Origin: Oscillospiraceae bacterium
GTDB taxonomy: Bacteria > Bacillota_A > Clostridia > Oscillospirales > Oscillospiraceae
NCBI GenBank assembly: GCA_015067895.1
Contig: SVLP01000030.1
Location: 1-32,231 of the forward strand
Reading direction: 5' to 3'
Length of the DNA: 32,231 bases
The position numbers and the translations under genes were made by a program. This document shows, one piece after another, positions 16,384 to 24,189 of the stretch; positions within the stretch are counted from its first letter, which is position 1, and each line of letters opens with the position of its first letter. Below the pieces are notes generated by a model. That model was not told the origin of the DNA and made no database searches. It saw nothing but the letters and a program-made list of their open reading frames with translations.

Positions 16384-17163
16384 ATGCCTGTACGTCTTGC
16401 CAGCAGAAGGATCCCCAAGGGTCGTGACGCCGCTTCCATCCGTAAGTGGGCCTTCGTTTTCCTGACCATCGGCACCATCGGCCGAAGCATCCTCCAGAAC
16501 CAGCTTTTGGGCATGAACAGCATCTCCGGCGAGGAGCTGATCGCCTCCATGGAGCAGAATCCATCCCTCATGGCGATTTTGACCGTGGCTCTGGTCTGCA
16601 AAGTCCTGGAGACCTGTGCCGCACCGCTGTTTTCCTTCCTGCTGGTGGAGGGCTTCCTGCGCACCTCCAGCTTTGAAAGGTACCTGCTCCGGGTGGGCGG
16701 TGTTGCCCTTATCAGTGAGCTGCCTTACAATCTGGCCGTGGGCGGCAAGCTGCTGGAGCTGAATAGCCGCAATCCGGTCTTCGCCCTGTTCATCTGCCTT
16801 ATCATGCTCTACTTCTTCAACCGCTACGCGGAGAAGGGCATCAAGAATATCCTCATGAAGACCTTGATCTTCACCGCCGCCTTCCTGTGGTGCCTGATGC
16901 TCCACATCGACGAGGGCGTCTGCCTGGTGGTGCTGGTGTGCTTCATGTGGGCAGCCCGGAGCAAGAGCAATGTCCGCTCCATGTATGGCTTCTGCGGCTC
17001 CATGGTCAGCACCCTGTTCAATATGTACTACATCGGCTCCTGTCTCAGCTGCATCATGCTCCACCGCTACAACGAGGAGCGCGGTGAGCAGAACAAGACC
17101 TTCAACTACGCCTTCTATCCCGCGCTGCTGCTGATCCTCGGTATCATCGCTCTGTTCATCTGA
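16384..17163 (+). CDS. TraX family membrane protein
   Basis: A 259-residue multi-pass membrane protein of the TraX family (named for F-plasmid pilin acetylation, but widespread on Firmicute chromosomes with unknown role). Diagnostic stretches are APLFSFLLVEGFLRTSSFERYLLR, GVALISELPYNLAV, and near the C-terminus RYNEERGEQNKTFNYAFYPALLLILGI. About seven or eight hydrophobic segments. AAGGAG lies eight bases before the ATG. No conjugation genes are nearby, so a transfer function is unlikely. The gene ends at a hairpin that overlaps the ribosome site of the next small gene. Confidence 0.85.
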   Translation: MPVRLASRRIPKGRDAASIRKWAFVFLTIGTIGRSILQNQLLGMNSISGEELIASMEQNPSLMAILTVALVCKVLETCAAPLFSFLLVEGFLRTSSFERYLLRVGGVALISELPYNLAVGGKLLELNSRNPVFALFICLIMLYFFNRYAEKGIKNILMKTLIFTAAFLWCLMLHIDEGVCLVVLVCFMWAARSKSNVRSMYGFCGSMVSTLFNMYYIGSCLSCIMLHRYNEERGEQNKTFNYAFYPALLLILGIIALFI

Positions 17164-17171
17164 TAATCCTG

Positions 17172-17206
17172 ACACCTCCGGGCAGACTAAGCCCGGAGGT
17201 GTTTTT
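17172..17206 (+). terminator. Terminator whose 3' arm contains the next gene's ribosome site
   Basis: A perfect 12-bp stem ACACCTCCGGGC (17172-17183) with 17191-17202, seven-base loop, then five T up to 17206. The 3' arm includes GGAGG (17195-17199), exactly seven bases before the ATG at 17207. The structure can stop transcription from the TraX-like gene and can also mask the ribosome site of the 45-residue gene. Confidence 0.9.
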
Positions 17207-17344
17207 ATGAACAGACGAACCGAATGGACGAACGAGCGTCCCTGCGAGGTGGTCGACCCCAGCAATACCGACCCCAACGGCATGTACACCGGTGTGCCGG
17301 AGAACCCCTTTGAAAAGCCTGTGCAGGATGCCGACGATCTGTAA
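17207..17344 (+). CDS. 45-residue acidic small protein
   Basis: Too short for most gene finders but probably real. The reading frame starts MNRRTEWTNERPCEVVDPSN and ends in NPFEKPVQDADDL; an ending of the type PxQDADDL with a preceding YTGxPxxPxExP is, from memory, shared by small unannotated Clostridia proteins. It is hydrophilic, net acidic, with one cysteine and no membrane segment. The ribosome site GGAGG is ideally spaced but lies inside the terminator stem just upstream. A bidirectional terminator follows four bases after the stop, and spoIIID converges from the other side. Function unknown. Confidence 0.7.
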   Translation: MNRRTEWTNERPCEVVDPSNTDPNGMYTGVPENPFEKPVQDADDL

Positions 17345-17347
17345 TGG

Positions 17348-17375
17348 AAAAACGGCCTGATTTCCAGGCCGTTTT
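17348..17375. terminator. Bidirectional terminator
   Basis: An 11-bp stem AAAACGGCCTG with a five-base loop, A-rich before and T-rich after on both strands, between the 45-residue gene and spoIIID. Confidence 0.9.
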
Positions 17376-17377
17376 CA

Positions 17378-17626
17378 TTATGCACCTGTGTATTTCCTCC
17401 TGGTGGCCAGCCCGCCCCGGATGTGCCGCTGGGCCTTGTTCTGATCCATCAGCTGCCGCACCTGGGCGAAGAGGGCAGGGGAGGCCCGGGGCAATACCTC
17501 GCACAGATCCTTGTGCACCGTGGATTTGGAGATCCCGAATTTCTGGGCGGCGGAGCGAACGGTTCCGCCGCTTTCGATCATGTACACAGCCAATCTGCGG
17601 GCGCGGTCTTCTTTGTCGTCAGTCAT
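17378..17626 (-). CDS. spoIIID: Sporulation transcriptional regulator SpoIIID
   Basis: An 82-residue DNA-binding protein that switches mother-cell genes on or off during endospore formation. The helix-turn-helix TVRSAAQKFGISKSTVHKDL and the C-terminal basic part RHIRGGLATRRKY match B. subtilis SpoIIID (93 residues) closely. Two ATGs compete; GGAGG sits one base before the first and seven before the second, so the start is 17626. In the family it is made from sigma-E promoters; a weak sigma-E-like GAATATC lies upstream near 17680, but its -10 is poor. No housekeeping promoter was seen, which fits sporulation control. Confidence 0.95.
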   Translation of the reverse strand: MTDDKEDRARRLAVYMIESGGTVRSAAQKFGISKSTVHKDLCEVLPRASPALFAQVRQLMDQNKAQRHIRGGLATRRKYTGA

Positions 17627-17689
17627 AATCATACCTCCCGAGCTGTGTCGTGACGCTACAGCCTATTCCTGGGCAGGGCAGATATTCCA

Positions 17690-17718
17690 TTGACGAGTCC
17701 GGAACTTTCCTTTATAAT
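17690..17718 (+). promoter_or_regulatory. Promoter for the threonine aldolase gene
   Basis: TTGACG (17690-17695), 17-base spacer, TATAAT (17713-17718), 35 bases before the start codon. Confidence 0.85.
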
Positions 17719-17752
17719 GTTTATACTTGCGAAACATTTCAGGAGGTAATTT

Positions 17753-18790
17753 ATGGTATACTTTACGAGTGATTACTGCGAGGGCTGCCACCAGCGGATC
17801 CTGCAGAGAATGGTCGAGACCAACCTGGAGCAGACCCCCGGCTACGGCACCGACTACCACTGCGCCAACGCCGCCCGGTACATCAAGGCCGAATGCGGCA
17901 GGGAGGATATCGACATCCACTTCCTGGTGGGCGGCACCCAGACCAACCTGACCGTCATCGACGCGGCCCTGCGGCCCCATCAGGCGGCAGTCTGCGCCGA
18001 AAGCGGCCACATCAATGTCCACGAGACCGGCGCGGTGGAGGCCACCGGCCACAAGTGCCTGACCCTGCCCAGCCCCGACGGCAAGCTCCGGGCTTCCCAG
18101 GTGGCTCAGCTGGTGCACCTGCACCGCACCGACGAGAGCATGGAGCACACCGCCCAGCCCAAGCTGGTCTACATCTCCAACCCCACCGAGTACGGCACCA
18201 TCTACTCCCTGGCAGAGCTGGAGGAGCTCAGCGCGGTCTGCCGGGAGCTGGGCCTGTTCCTCTTCGTGGACGGCGCACGGCTGGGCTACGGCCTCCGGTG
18301 CCGGGAGAACGATGTGTCCATGGCCGACCTGGCCCGGCTGTGTGACGCCTTCTACATCGGCGGAACCAAGGTCGGTGCCCTCTTCGGCGAGGCCCTGGTG
18401 CTGACCCACGCCGCCCTGCGGGAGGATTTCCGCTACCTCATCAAGCAGCACGGCGGCATGCTGGCCAAGGGCCGTCTGCTGGGCATCCAGTTTGAGACCC
18501 TCTTTGAGGACGGTCTGTACTACCGCATCTCCGACCACGCCCTGGGCCTGGCGGACATCCTTCGGGATGCCCTGACGGAAGCGGGCTTCCCCATGCAGGT
18601 GTCCAGCCCCACCAACCAGCTTTTCCCCATCGTCCCTGACACCGTTCTGGAGCGGATCCGCGAAAAATACGCGGTCACCTACATGAACCGGGTGGATGCG
18701 CACAGCAGCTGCATCCGCCTGTGCACCAGTTGGGCCACCAGGGAGGAGGATGTCCGCGCCTTCTGCGCCGACCTGAAAACTTTTTTGTAA
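17753..18790 (+). CDS. Low-specificity L-threonine aldolase
   Basis: A 345-residue PLP enzyme of the threonine aldolase/beta-eliminating lyase family, splitting threonine or allo-threonine to glycine and acetaldehyde. The N-terminus (FTSDYCEGCHQRILQRM) and YGTDYHCANAARYIK are typical; the PLP loop is VDGARLGYG and the PLP lysine is K206 in GGTKVGALFGE. Length is normal. AGGAGG is six bases before the ATG, behind a good promoter. The next gene follows after 19 bases with its own AGGAGG, so the two may be cotranscribed without an obvious functional link. Confidence 0.93.
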   Translation: MVYFTSDYCEGCHQRILQRMVETNLEQTPGYGTDYHCANAARYIKAECGREDIDIHFLVGGTQTNLTVIDAALRPHQAAVCAESGHINVHETGAVEATGHKCLTLPSPDGKLRASQVAQLVHLHRTDESMEHTAQPKLVYISNPTEYGTIYSLAELEELSAVCRELGLFLFVDGARLGYGLRCRENDVSMADLARLCDAFYIGGTKVGALFGEALVLTHAALREDFRYLIKQHGGMLAKGRLLGIQFETLFEDGLYYRISDHALGLADILRDALTEAGFPMQVSSPTNQLFPIVPDTVLERIREKYAVTYMNRVDAHSSCIRLCTSWATREEDVRAFCADLKTFL

Positions 18791-18809
18791 GCATACATAG
18801 GAGGTACCC

Positions 18810-20105
18810 ATGCAAATCGACAAAAAACAGATCAAAACACTGGTCTTGGGAGCCATGAGCTGCATTTTGCTCTACTGGTTCCTCAATGACATGGAGCGGG
18901 TGAAGACCATCGTTGGCAATGTCTTGGGTCTGATCCAGCCCTTCCTGGTGGGTGCCTGTATCGCATTCGTGCTGAATGTCCCCATGCGCGCCATCGAAAA
19001 GCAGATCCGCAAGATCCCGAACATGCCCGCCGACCGTACCATCTCCATCCTGCTGACCATCCTTCTGGTGGTTCTGATCTTTGGCATCGTTGTCCATCTG
19101 CTGATCCCCCAGGTCAAGGAGACCGTGGACATCATCGCCCAGCAGCTGCCGCCCTTCTTCGCCAAGATGGAGCGGAATGTCCGCCAGTTCCTGGAGGAGA
19201 ACCCCGAGGTGGCCCAGTGGGTGCAGGAGAACACCGAATGGGAGAACCTAAACTGGGCGGGACTTGCCCAGCAGGTCGTGGATGTGGTGGGCGACTCCCT
19301 GGGCAAGGTGGTGGGCAACACCGTCGATGTGGTGAAGAATCTCATCAGCTCTATCTGGAGTCTCTTCGTCAGTCTGGTGTTCAGCCTGTACTGTCTGGGC
19401 AACAAGGAGCGTCTGGCCCGGCAGGGAAGAAGGATCCTCTACAGCATCCTGCCTGAGCGTTGGTCGGACGAGATCATCCGCATTGGCCGCCTGTCCAACT
19501 CCACCTTCTCCAATTTCTTCTCCGGCCAGTGCATCGAGGTGCTGATCCTGGGCTCCATGTTTGCCATTGCCATGACGATCCTGGGGATGCCCTACGTGCC
19601 CCTGGTCAGCGTCCTGGTGGCGGTCACCGCCTTCATCCCCATCGTGGGTGCCTGGGTGGGCTGCGGCCTGGGTGCGCTGTTCATCCTGGTCAACGACCCC
19701 ATGCAGGCGGTTGCCTTCATCGTCATGTTCCTGATCCTCCAGCAGATCGAGAACAACTTCATCTACCCCAGAGTCGTAGGCACCAGCGTGGGCCTGCCCT
19801 CCATGTGGACGCTTGCCGCCGTGACCGTGGGCGCGGACATCATGGGCGTGGCCGGCATGGTGCTGATGATCCCCATCTGCTCTGTCCTGTACACCCTCCT
19901 CAGCGAGTTCACCGCCGACCGTGTCCGGGTCAAGGGCATCGATCCCGAAAAGCTGAAGGATCAGCCCCCTGTCATCAAATCCAAGCTCAAGGAAAAGCGG
20001 GAGCACGCCAAGCGCAAGCGCGAAGCAAAACGGGCCGCCGAGCTGGCTGCCATGATGAAGGAAAAGCTCCACATCCCGGAGCACCACGACAAGAACAAAG
20101 AGTAA
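18810..20105 (+). CDS. AI-2E family transporter (PerM/YhhT-like)
   Basis: A 431-residue membrane protein of the AI-2E transporter family, a broad group of exporters including antiporters and, in E. coli, TqsA for autoinducer 2; the substrate here is unknown. About eight hydrophobic segments, a soluble region of about 100 residues after segment three (NVRQFLEENPEVAQWV), and the family motif FIPIVGAWVGCGLGALF followed by QQIENNFIYPRVVGTSVGL. The C-terminal 60 residues are highly charged (KSKLKEKREHAKRKREAKRAAE) and cytoplasmic. It ends at the first copy of a duplicated terminator. Confidence 0.93.
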   Translation: MQIDKKQIKTLVLGAMSCILLYWFLNDMERVKTIVGNVLGLIQPFLVGACIAFVLNVPMRAIEKQIRKIPNMPADRTISILLTILLVVLIFGIVVHLLIPQVKETVDIIAQQLPPFFAKMERNVRQFLEENPEVAQWVQENTEWENLNWAGLAQQVVDVVGDSLGKVVGNTVDVVKNLISSIWSLFVSLVFSLYCLGNKERLARQGRRILYSILPERWSDEIIRIGRLSNSTFSNFFSGQCIEVLILGSMFAIAMTILGMPYVPLVSVLVAVTAFIPIVGAWVGCGLGALFILVNDPMQAVAFIVMFLILQQIENNFIYPRVVGTSVGLPSMWTLAAVTVGADIMGVAGMVLMIPICSVLYTLLSEFTADRVRVKGIDPEKLKDQPPVIKSKLKEKREHAKRKREAKRAAELAAMMKEKLHIPEHHDKNKE

Positions 20106-20107
20106 GG

Positions 20108-20141
20108 AAAAGCCCGGAGCATCGCTCCGGGCTCTCGTTAT
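20108..20141. terminator. Duplicated terminator cassette, copy A
   Basis: Stem GCCCGGAGC, loop ATC, then CTCGTTAT. It serves the plus-strand AI-2E gene and, read backwards with a TTTT tail, the minus-strand acyltransferase, whose stop codon lies inside it. 33 of 34 bases match copy B at 21185-21218 in the same orientation. Confidence 0.88.
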
Positions 20142-21124
20142 TTCGTGAACCTTACAGCAAGTGTATGGACGGCCTTACCGGCCAGTATGGAGATCAGAAA
20201 CACAGGGATCGTGACGAGCAGGAATAGCAGGGGATAGCACGACGGCCTGTGCCACTGGGGAAACAGGTCGTAGACCCATACATCCAGAAGCCGGGACAGC
20301 AGATATCCCTCGAACACACCTCCGCTGAGCCACGCCAGGAGCCTCGCCGTGCCCCCGGGAAGGGGAAGGCGATAGATGCCAAGGAAGAGCATCACCACCA
20401 GGATCGTGGTCAGAAAGCCGCCGTTGCCGCCCTGAACGAAGCCGTCTGTGAAGACTCCGCCTGCGGCAGTCAGCGAGGACAGCAGTCCCATCAGCGCGGC
20501 GGTGAGGACGGCACCGAGCTGACCGACCCCGCACGGCAGCCGCAGCTCCATCCGTCGGATCACTGCACCAAGGGTGTAGTAGGTCAGCGGATACAGTCCC
20601 GTCCAGTATTCCGAAAGCAAATGAGCCGGTGTGGCAGAGGGCAGAGCCGTCAGCAGCACCATGGTCAGAGCAAGCATCAAAAGCTGCCGCCGATCCGTGA
20701 GCTGTCCCATGGCCAGATTCAGCACCGGACTGAACAGGATCAGCCCGATGTACATGCCGATGTACCAGCCATATCCGTCAAAAGTGAAGAATCGGTCGAT
20801 CCAAACGGAAAGACCATCGCGCTCGCCCAGCAGGAAAAAGCGGATGGGATAGGAGATCAGACAGGTCAGGGCATAGCCCGTCAGGACTGTCCACAGCCCC
20901 CGATAGTAGCGTTTATCCCATCGCTTCGTGGTCTTGAGGTAACCGGTCAGCAGCATGAACATTCCGTTGCAGGCGGAGAAAAGCCACCGGGCCATGTTTG
21001 ATCCAAACATGGAAAGCCCCTGGAGCTCGCTGTAAAAGCCATTGTATAAGAAGCTGTGGAGCCCTGTGACAAAGAGCAGCCCCAGACACCGGAACAGATC
21101 GACCCCGGATTCCCGACTTTGCAT
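20138..21124 (-). CDS. Acyltransferase 3 family membrane protein
   Basis: A 328-residue multi-pass membrane protein of the acyltransferase 3 (OafA/WecH-like) family, which moves acyl groups onto surface polysaccharides or other glycans. It opens with the family pattern GVDLFRCLGLLFVTGLHSF (the H is the expected catalytic region) and continues with NGMFMLLTGYLKTTKRWDKRYYRG, with about ten hydrophobic segments. An open frame extends upstream, but GGAGGTG lies seven to eight bases before the ATG at 21122-21124, which fixes the start. Its promoter is at 21153-21181. The gene is bracketed by two nearly identical terminator cassettes. Acceptor unknown; no polysaccharide cluster is nearby. Confidence 0.88.
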   Translation of the reverse strand: MQSRESGVDLFRCLGLLFVTGLHSFLYNGFYSELQGLSMFGSNMARWLFSACNGMFMLLTGYLKTTKRWDKRYYRGLWTVLTGYALTCLISYPIRFFLLGERDGLSVWIDRFFTFDGYGWYIGMYIGLILFSPVLNLAMGQLTDRRQLLMLALTMVLLTALPSATPAHLLSEYWTGLYPLTYYTLGAVIRRMELRLPCGVGQLGAVLTAALMGLLSSLTAAGGVFTDGFVQGGNGGFLTTILVVMLFLGIYRLPLPGGTARLLAWLSGGVFEGYLLSRLLDVWVYDLFPQWHRPSCYPLLFLLVTIPVFLISILAGKAVHTLAVRFTK

Positions 21125-21152
21125 AACCACACCTCCAGACGAAATATGTTGT

Positions 21153-21181
21153 ATTATAGCACATCCAGCGGAGCAAAACAA
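21153..21181 (-). promoter_or_regulatory. Promoter for the acyltransferase gene
   Basis: Minus strand TTGTTT (21176-21181), 17-base spacer, TATAAT (21153-21158). Confidence 0.7.
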
Positions 21182-21184
21182 GAA

Positions 21185-21218
21185 AAAAGCCCGGAGCATC
21201 GCTCCGGGCTTTCGTTAT
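21185..21218 (-). terminator. Duplicated terminator cassette, copy B
   Basis: Same stem-loop as 20108-20141 with one base changed; on the minus strand it ends in TTTTTT and terminates the Na/phosphate cotransporter gene. Confidence 0.9.
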
Positions 21219-21223
21219 GTACA

Positions 21224-23023
21224 TTAGATGTGATACAGCCGGTCGACATACTCGGCTCTGCGGCGGCGCAGCTCGGAAGCGTAGTGCTTGTCGGTGCCCT
21301 CGTGCAGGTGGCGGACGTAGTCGTAATGGTTGGTCAGGATCTCCTCGTTGTGCCGTGCCAGCATCAGCAGGGCGATGGAGGAGCACTGGTCGCTGGCGCG
21401 CTCCAGATAGGTCAGGCACTCCATGAACACCAGACCCGAGGACACGGAGCAGGAGCCGGCCTTCAGACGCTTGGTGTGGCGATCCCGGAGGATACGCACC
21501 ATGTCGTCGATGACCTCCTCCAGAGGCTCGACGGATCTTGCCTTGTCGTCGTCATCCTCGCCAAAGGCCTCCACGGTCAGGGTCAGGATCTCCTGAACGG
21601 CCTCGGAGATGATGCCCAGCTCCTTGATGGCGTTCTCGGAGAAGTTGGACTCCTCGGCATTCAGCCGCTCCTTCAGCTCCACCAGGTTGATGGCGTAGTC
21701 GCCCACGCGCTCGAAGTTGGGGGCGGCCTGCATCAGCATATCCAGCTGACGATCCTCAGCTTCAGACTCGATCTCCTTGCTCAGGTTGATGAGGAACTTG
21801 TCAGACAGCTCGTTGAACTGATCCAGGCATTCCTCGTCCAGATCCATCTCGGCACGAACCTTCTCGTCGTAGGTGACCAGCATCTGGCAGCCCTTGGCGA
21901 AGTTTTCGCGGGCAAGGTTGCCCATGTAGGCGATGGCCTTGGTGGCCTCGCCCAGAGCCATGGCGGGGGAAATCATCAGATTGTCGCTCAGGCCCAGCAG
22001 CTCGGGATGGCGGGGAGCCTTCTCGGGCTCGTCCTTGACGATGGCCTTGGACAGGGCGACCAGCTGGTTGGTGAAGGGCAGCAGCATGACGGCGGTGATC
22101 ACATTGAACACGGTCTGGAAGTTGGCGATTCCGCCGGAGTCCACATTTGCCAGCCAGAAGCTTTCGCCGAAGACCTGCATCTTCTGCATGATGAGCATCA
22201 CGACCAGAAGCACGATGGTGCCGATGGTGTTGAAGGCGATGTGGACGATGCCGGTGCGCTTGGCATCCCGGCTGGAGCCGATGGAGCAGACCATGGCGGT
22301 GGTGACGCAGGTGCCGAGATTGATGCCCATGATGACGGGGTAGGCCATGGCAAAGGTGATGCCGGAGCCGGGAACCTGAGCCACGGTCTGGAGCATACCG
22401 ACGGTGGCGGAGGAGCTCTGGACGATGACGGTCAGGATCAGACCGAAGAGAATGCCGAACATGGGATTGGTCAGGAACTGAACGAAGGCGGTGAAGGCAT
22501 CGGTGCCGATCAGGGGCTTGACGCCGTCGGTCATCAGGTTCAGACCGACAAAGAGGATACCGAAGCCGATGGCGATGTCACCGGCGGCCTTGGTGTTCTT
22601 CTTCTTGATGAACATGATGAGGATGATGCCGATGACCAGAGCGATGGGAGCCAGGGTGTCGGTGTCAAAGAGCCACAGCAGGAAGCTGCCGTCGGACTCG
22701 ATGGAGCCCAGACGGATGATCTGGGCGGTGATGGTGGTGCCGATGTTGGCACCCATGACGATGGAAACGGCCTGCTTCAGGTTCAGGACGCCGGCACCGA
22801 TCAGAGCCACGGTCAGCACGATGGTAGCGGTGGAGGACTGGATCACGGCGGTGACCAGCGCACCGGTCAGGACGCCCATGAGCACATTGCCGGTGACTTT
22901 TTCCAGCACCCGTTTCAGGGCTGCGCCGGAGCTGTTCTTCAGGCCGTCGCCCATGAGCTCGATGCCGTAGAGGAACATGGCAAGACCGCCCAGCAGCTGG
23001 ACGATGGCAGTTAAGATCTCCAT
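21224..23023 (-). CDS. Na/phosphate cotransporter with PhoU-like domain
   Basis: A 599-residue NptA/YjbB-type sodium-phosphate symporter homologue. The two inverted-repeat transport halves carry the QSSxAT signatures at Q62 (QSSTAT) and Q202 (QSSSAT), each with a GxNIGT or GINLGT partner. From about residue 345 on comes a soluble helical domain with PhoU-like features (NFERVGDYAINLVEL and ECLTYLERASDQCSSIALLML), thought in the family to regulate transport. AGGAG lies nine bases before the ATG. It stands alone behind the promoter at 23086-23114, and no PstSCAB genes are nearby. Confidence 0.93.
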   Translation of the reverse strand: MEILTAIVQLLGGLAMFLYGIELMGDGLKNSSGAALKRVLEKVTGNVLMGVLTGALVTAVIQSSTATIVLTVALIGAGVLNLKQAVSIVMGANIGTTITAQIIRLGSIESDGSFLLWLFDTDTLAPIALVIGIILIMFIKKKNTKAAGDIAIGFGILFVGLNLMTDGVKPLIGTDAFTAFVQFLTNPMFGILFGLILTVIVQSSSATVGMLQTVAQVPGSGITFAMAYPVIMGINLGTCVTTAMVCSIGSSRDAKRTGIVHIAFNTIGTIVLLVVMLIMQKMQVFGESFWLANVDSGGIANFQTVFNVITAVMLLPFTNQLVALSKAIVKDEPEKAPRHPELLGLSDNLMISPAMALGEATKAIAYMGNLARENFAKGCQMLVTYDEKVRAEMDLDEECLDQFNELSDKFLINLSKEIESEAEDRQLDMLMQAAPNFERVGDYAINLVELKERLNAEESNFSENAIKELGIISEAVQEILTLTVEAFGEDDDDKARSVEPLEEVIDDMVRILRDRHTKRLKAGSCSVSSGLVFMECLTYLERASDQCSSIALLMLARHNEEILTNHYDYVRHLHEGTDKHYASELRRRRAEYVDRLYHI

Positions 23024-23085
23024 AAATGTTTCTCCTAATTTTCAGTATGTTTGATTCACTTGAACGGCCTGTTAAGGCCTCATCT

Positions 23086-23114
23086 ATTATAAGTAAAAAA
23101 TGGGTAAAAGTAAA
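23086..23114 (-). promoter_or_regulatory. Promoter for the Na/phosphate cotransporter gene
   Basis: Minus strand TTTACT (23109-23114), 17-base spacer, TATAAT (23086-23091). The leader contains a small hairpin, GGCCT-GTTA-AGGCC. Confidence 0.7.
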
Positions 23115-23152
23115 GACCAAAATCCGACAGCAGACCCCTTTCTCTACAGGTG

Positions 23153-23184
23153 TGAAAAAAGGCTCCCAGGGTTGGGGAGCCTTT
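23153..23184 (-). terminator. Terminator of the dut operon
   Basis: Ten-bp stem AAAGGCTCCC, loop of seven, with a T-run on the minus strand. Confidence 0.9.
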
Positions 23185-23203
23185 GATGTATGTGCCGAAA
23201 ATG

Positions 23204-23644
23204 TCATTTTCCGGTGGAGCCGAAGCCGCCTGCGCCGCGAACCGTGTCAGACAGCTCCTCCGCTTCCACGAAGCCGGGGGTGTAGACCGGTGTGATGAGC
23301 AGCTGGGCCACCCGGTCGCCGTGGGAGATGACCTGGGGCTCGGTGCCGTGGTTGTGCAGGAAGATCATGAACTCACCCCGATAATCACTGTCCACCACGC
23401 CCACCTTGTTGGCAGGGGCAAGACCCCGCTTGGTGCCGAGGGACGACCGTGCGTAGATCAGACCCGCGCAGCCCACGGGGAGCTCCATGGCCAGGCCCGT
23501 GGGGATCTTGCGCGTCTGACCGGGGGCGATGACCACATCCTCCTCCAGACAGGCATACAGATCCGCACCGGCGGAGAATTCCGTGCCGTAGGTGGGCAGC
23601 GTTGCCCCAGCTCGCAGCTTCTTTACCTTGATCTTTTCCATCAT
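23204..23644 (-). CDS. dut: dUTP diphosphatase
   Basis: A 146-residue trimeric dUTPase that hydrolyses dUTP to dUMP, keeping uracil out of DNA and supplying thymidylate synthesis. All five motifs are visible: AGADLYA, RSSLG, GVVDSDYRGE, RVAQL and the C-terminal RGAGGFGSTG that closes over the nucleotide. The first ATG overlaps the nrdG stop (ATGA); a second ATG follows at once, and GGGGA upstream fits either. It is the last gene of a four-gene minus-strand operon, next to nrdG, which also serves deoxynucleotide supply. Confidence 0.96.
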   Translation of the reverse strand: MMEKIKVKKLRAGATLPTYGTEFSAGADLYACLEEDVVIAPGQTRKIPTGLAMELPVGCAGLIYARSSLGTKRGLAPANKVGVVDSDYRGEFMIFLHNHGTEPQVISHGDRVAQLLITPVYTPGFVEAEELSDTVRGAGGFGSTGK

Positions 23645-24189
23645 TTCAGTCCCCTTCCGTCGCCCTGCCAGTCCTGCCAGAGCACCACGGTGCCGCTTTT
23701 CAGGGAAGCGGGCACATCGATGAGCCGCTGGTTCTCGCTGCCGCGAAAGCGCAGGGTCAGATTCTTTTTCGATTCGATGAACGGGCCGTCCACCAGCACA
23801 TCGAGATAGCTCAGGTATTCCTCTGTGACAGCGGGATCTCCCAGCCGTCCGGAGCGAATGTCCTTGTCAAAGAGATACCCGGAGAAGGCCCAGATGCTCT
23901 TTTCCGGATATTTTGCCTTCACCTGCCGCAGCAGCTCCACAATGGCCCTCTGGTTCTGGGGCTCAAAGGGCTCGCCGCCCAGCAGCGTCAGCCCCTTCAC
24001 GAAGGAAGGGGAGAGGTCGTCCAGAATTTTGTCGATGACCTCCTGGGTGAAGGGCTGGCCGAAGTCAAAATCCCAGGCCTCCTGGTTGAAGCAGCCCTTA
24101 CACCGATGGGTGCAGCCGGAGACGAAAAGGCTCACCCGGACGCCGGGGCCGTTGGCGATGTCCCGGGGCTTGATGGTCGCGTAATTCAT
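23641..24189 (-). CDS. nrdG: Anaerobic ribonucleotide reductase activating protein
   Basis: A 182-residue radical-SAM activase that installs the glycyl radical on the class III reductase NrdD, allowing deoxynucleotide synthesis without oxygen. The radical-SAM cluster motif is C26-x3-C30-x2-C33 (GCTHRCKGCF), followed by LLGGEPFEPQN. NrdD itself is not in the window, which is unusual because the two are often adjacent. The start overlaps the hydrolase gene end by four bases (ATGA) and its stop overlaps dut. Confidence 0.95.
   Translation of the reverse strand: MNYATIKPRDIANGPGVRVSLFVSGCTHRCKGCFNQEAWDFDFGQPFTQEVIDKILDDLSPSFVKGLTLLGGEPFEPQNQRAIVELLRQVKAKYPEKSIWAFSGYLFDKDIRSGRLGDPAVTEEYLSYLDVLVDGPFIESKKNLTLRFRGSENQRLIDVPASLKSGTVVLWQDWQGDGRGLK

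Noticed and set aside
14606..16564. A 652-codon minus-strand frame opposite the amylase
   Set aside because: Crosses the amylase and its terminator and has no recognisable domain.
17660..17690. Sigma-E promoter for spoIIID
   Set aside because: GAATATC is a fair -35, but the -10 region does not match CATACAAT well, so it is mentioned only in the gene entry.
21056..23014. A 652-codon plus-strand frame opposite the Na/phosphate cotransporter
   Set aside because: Antisense shadow of a well-supported gene; glycine-, aspartate- and histidine-rich composition typical of complementary GC-rich codons.
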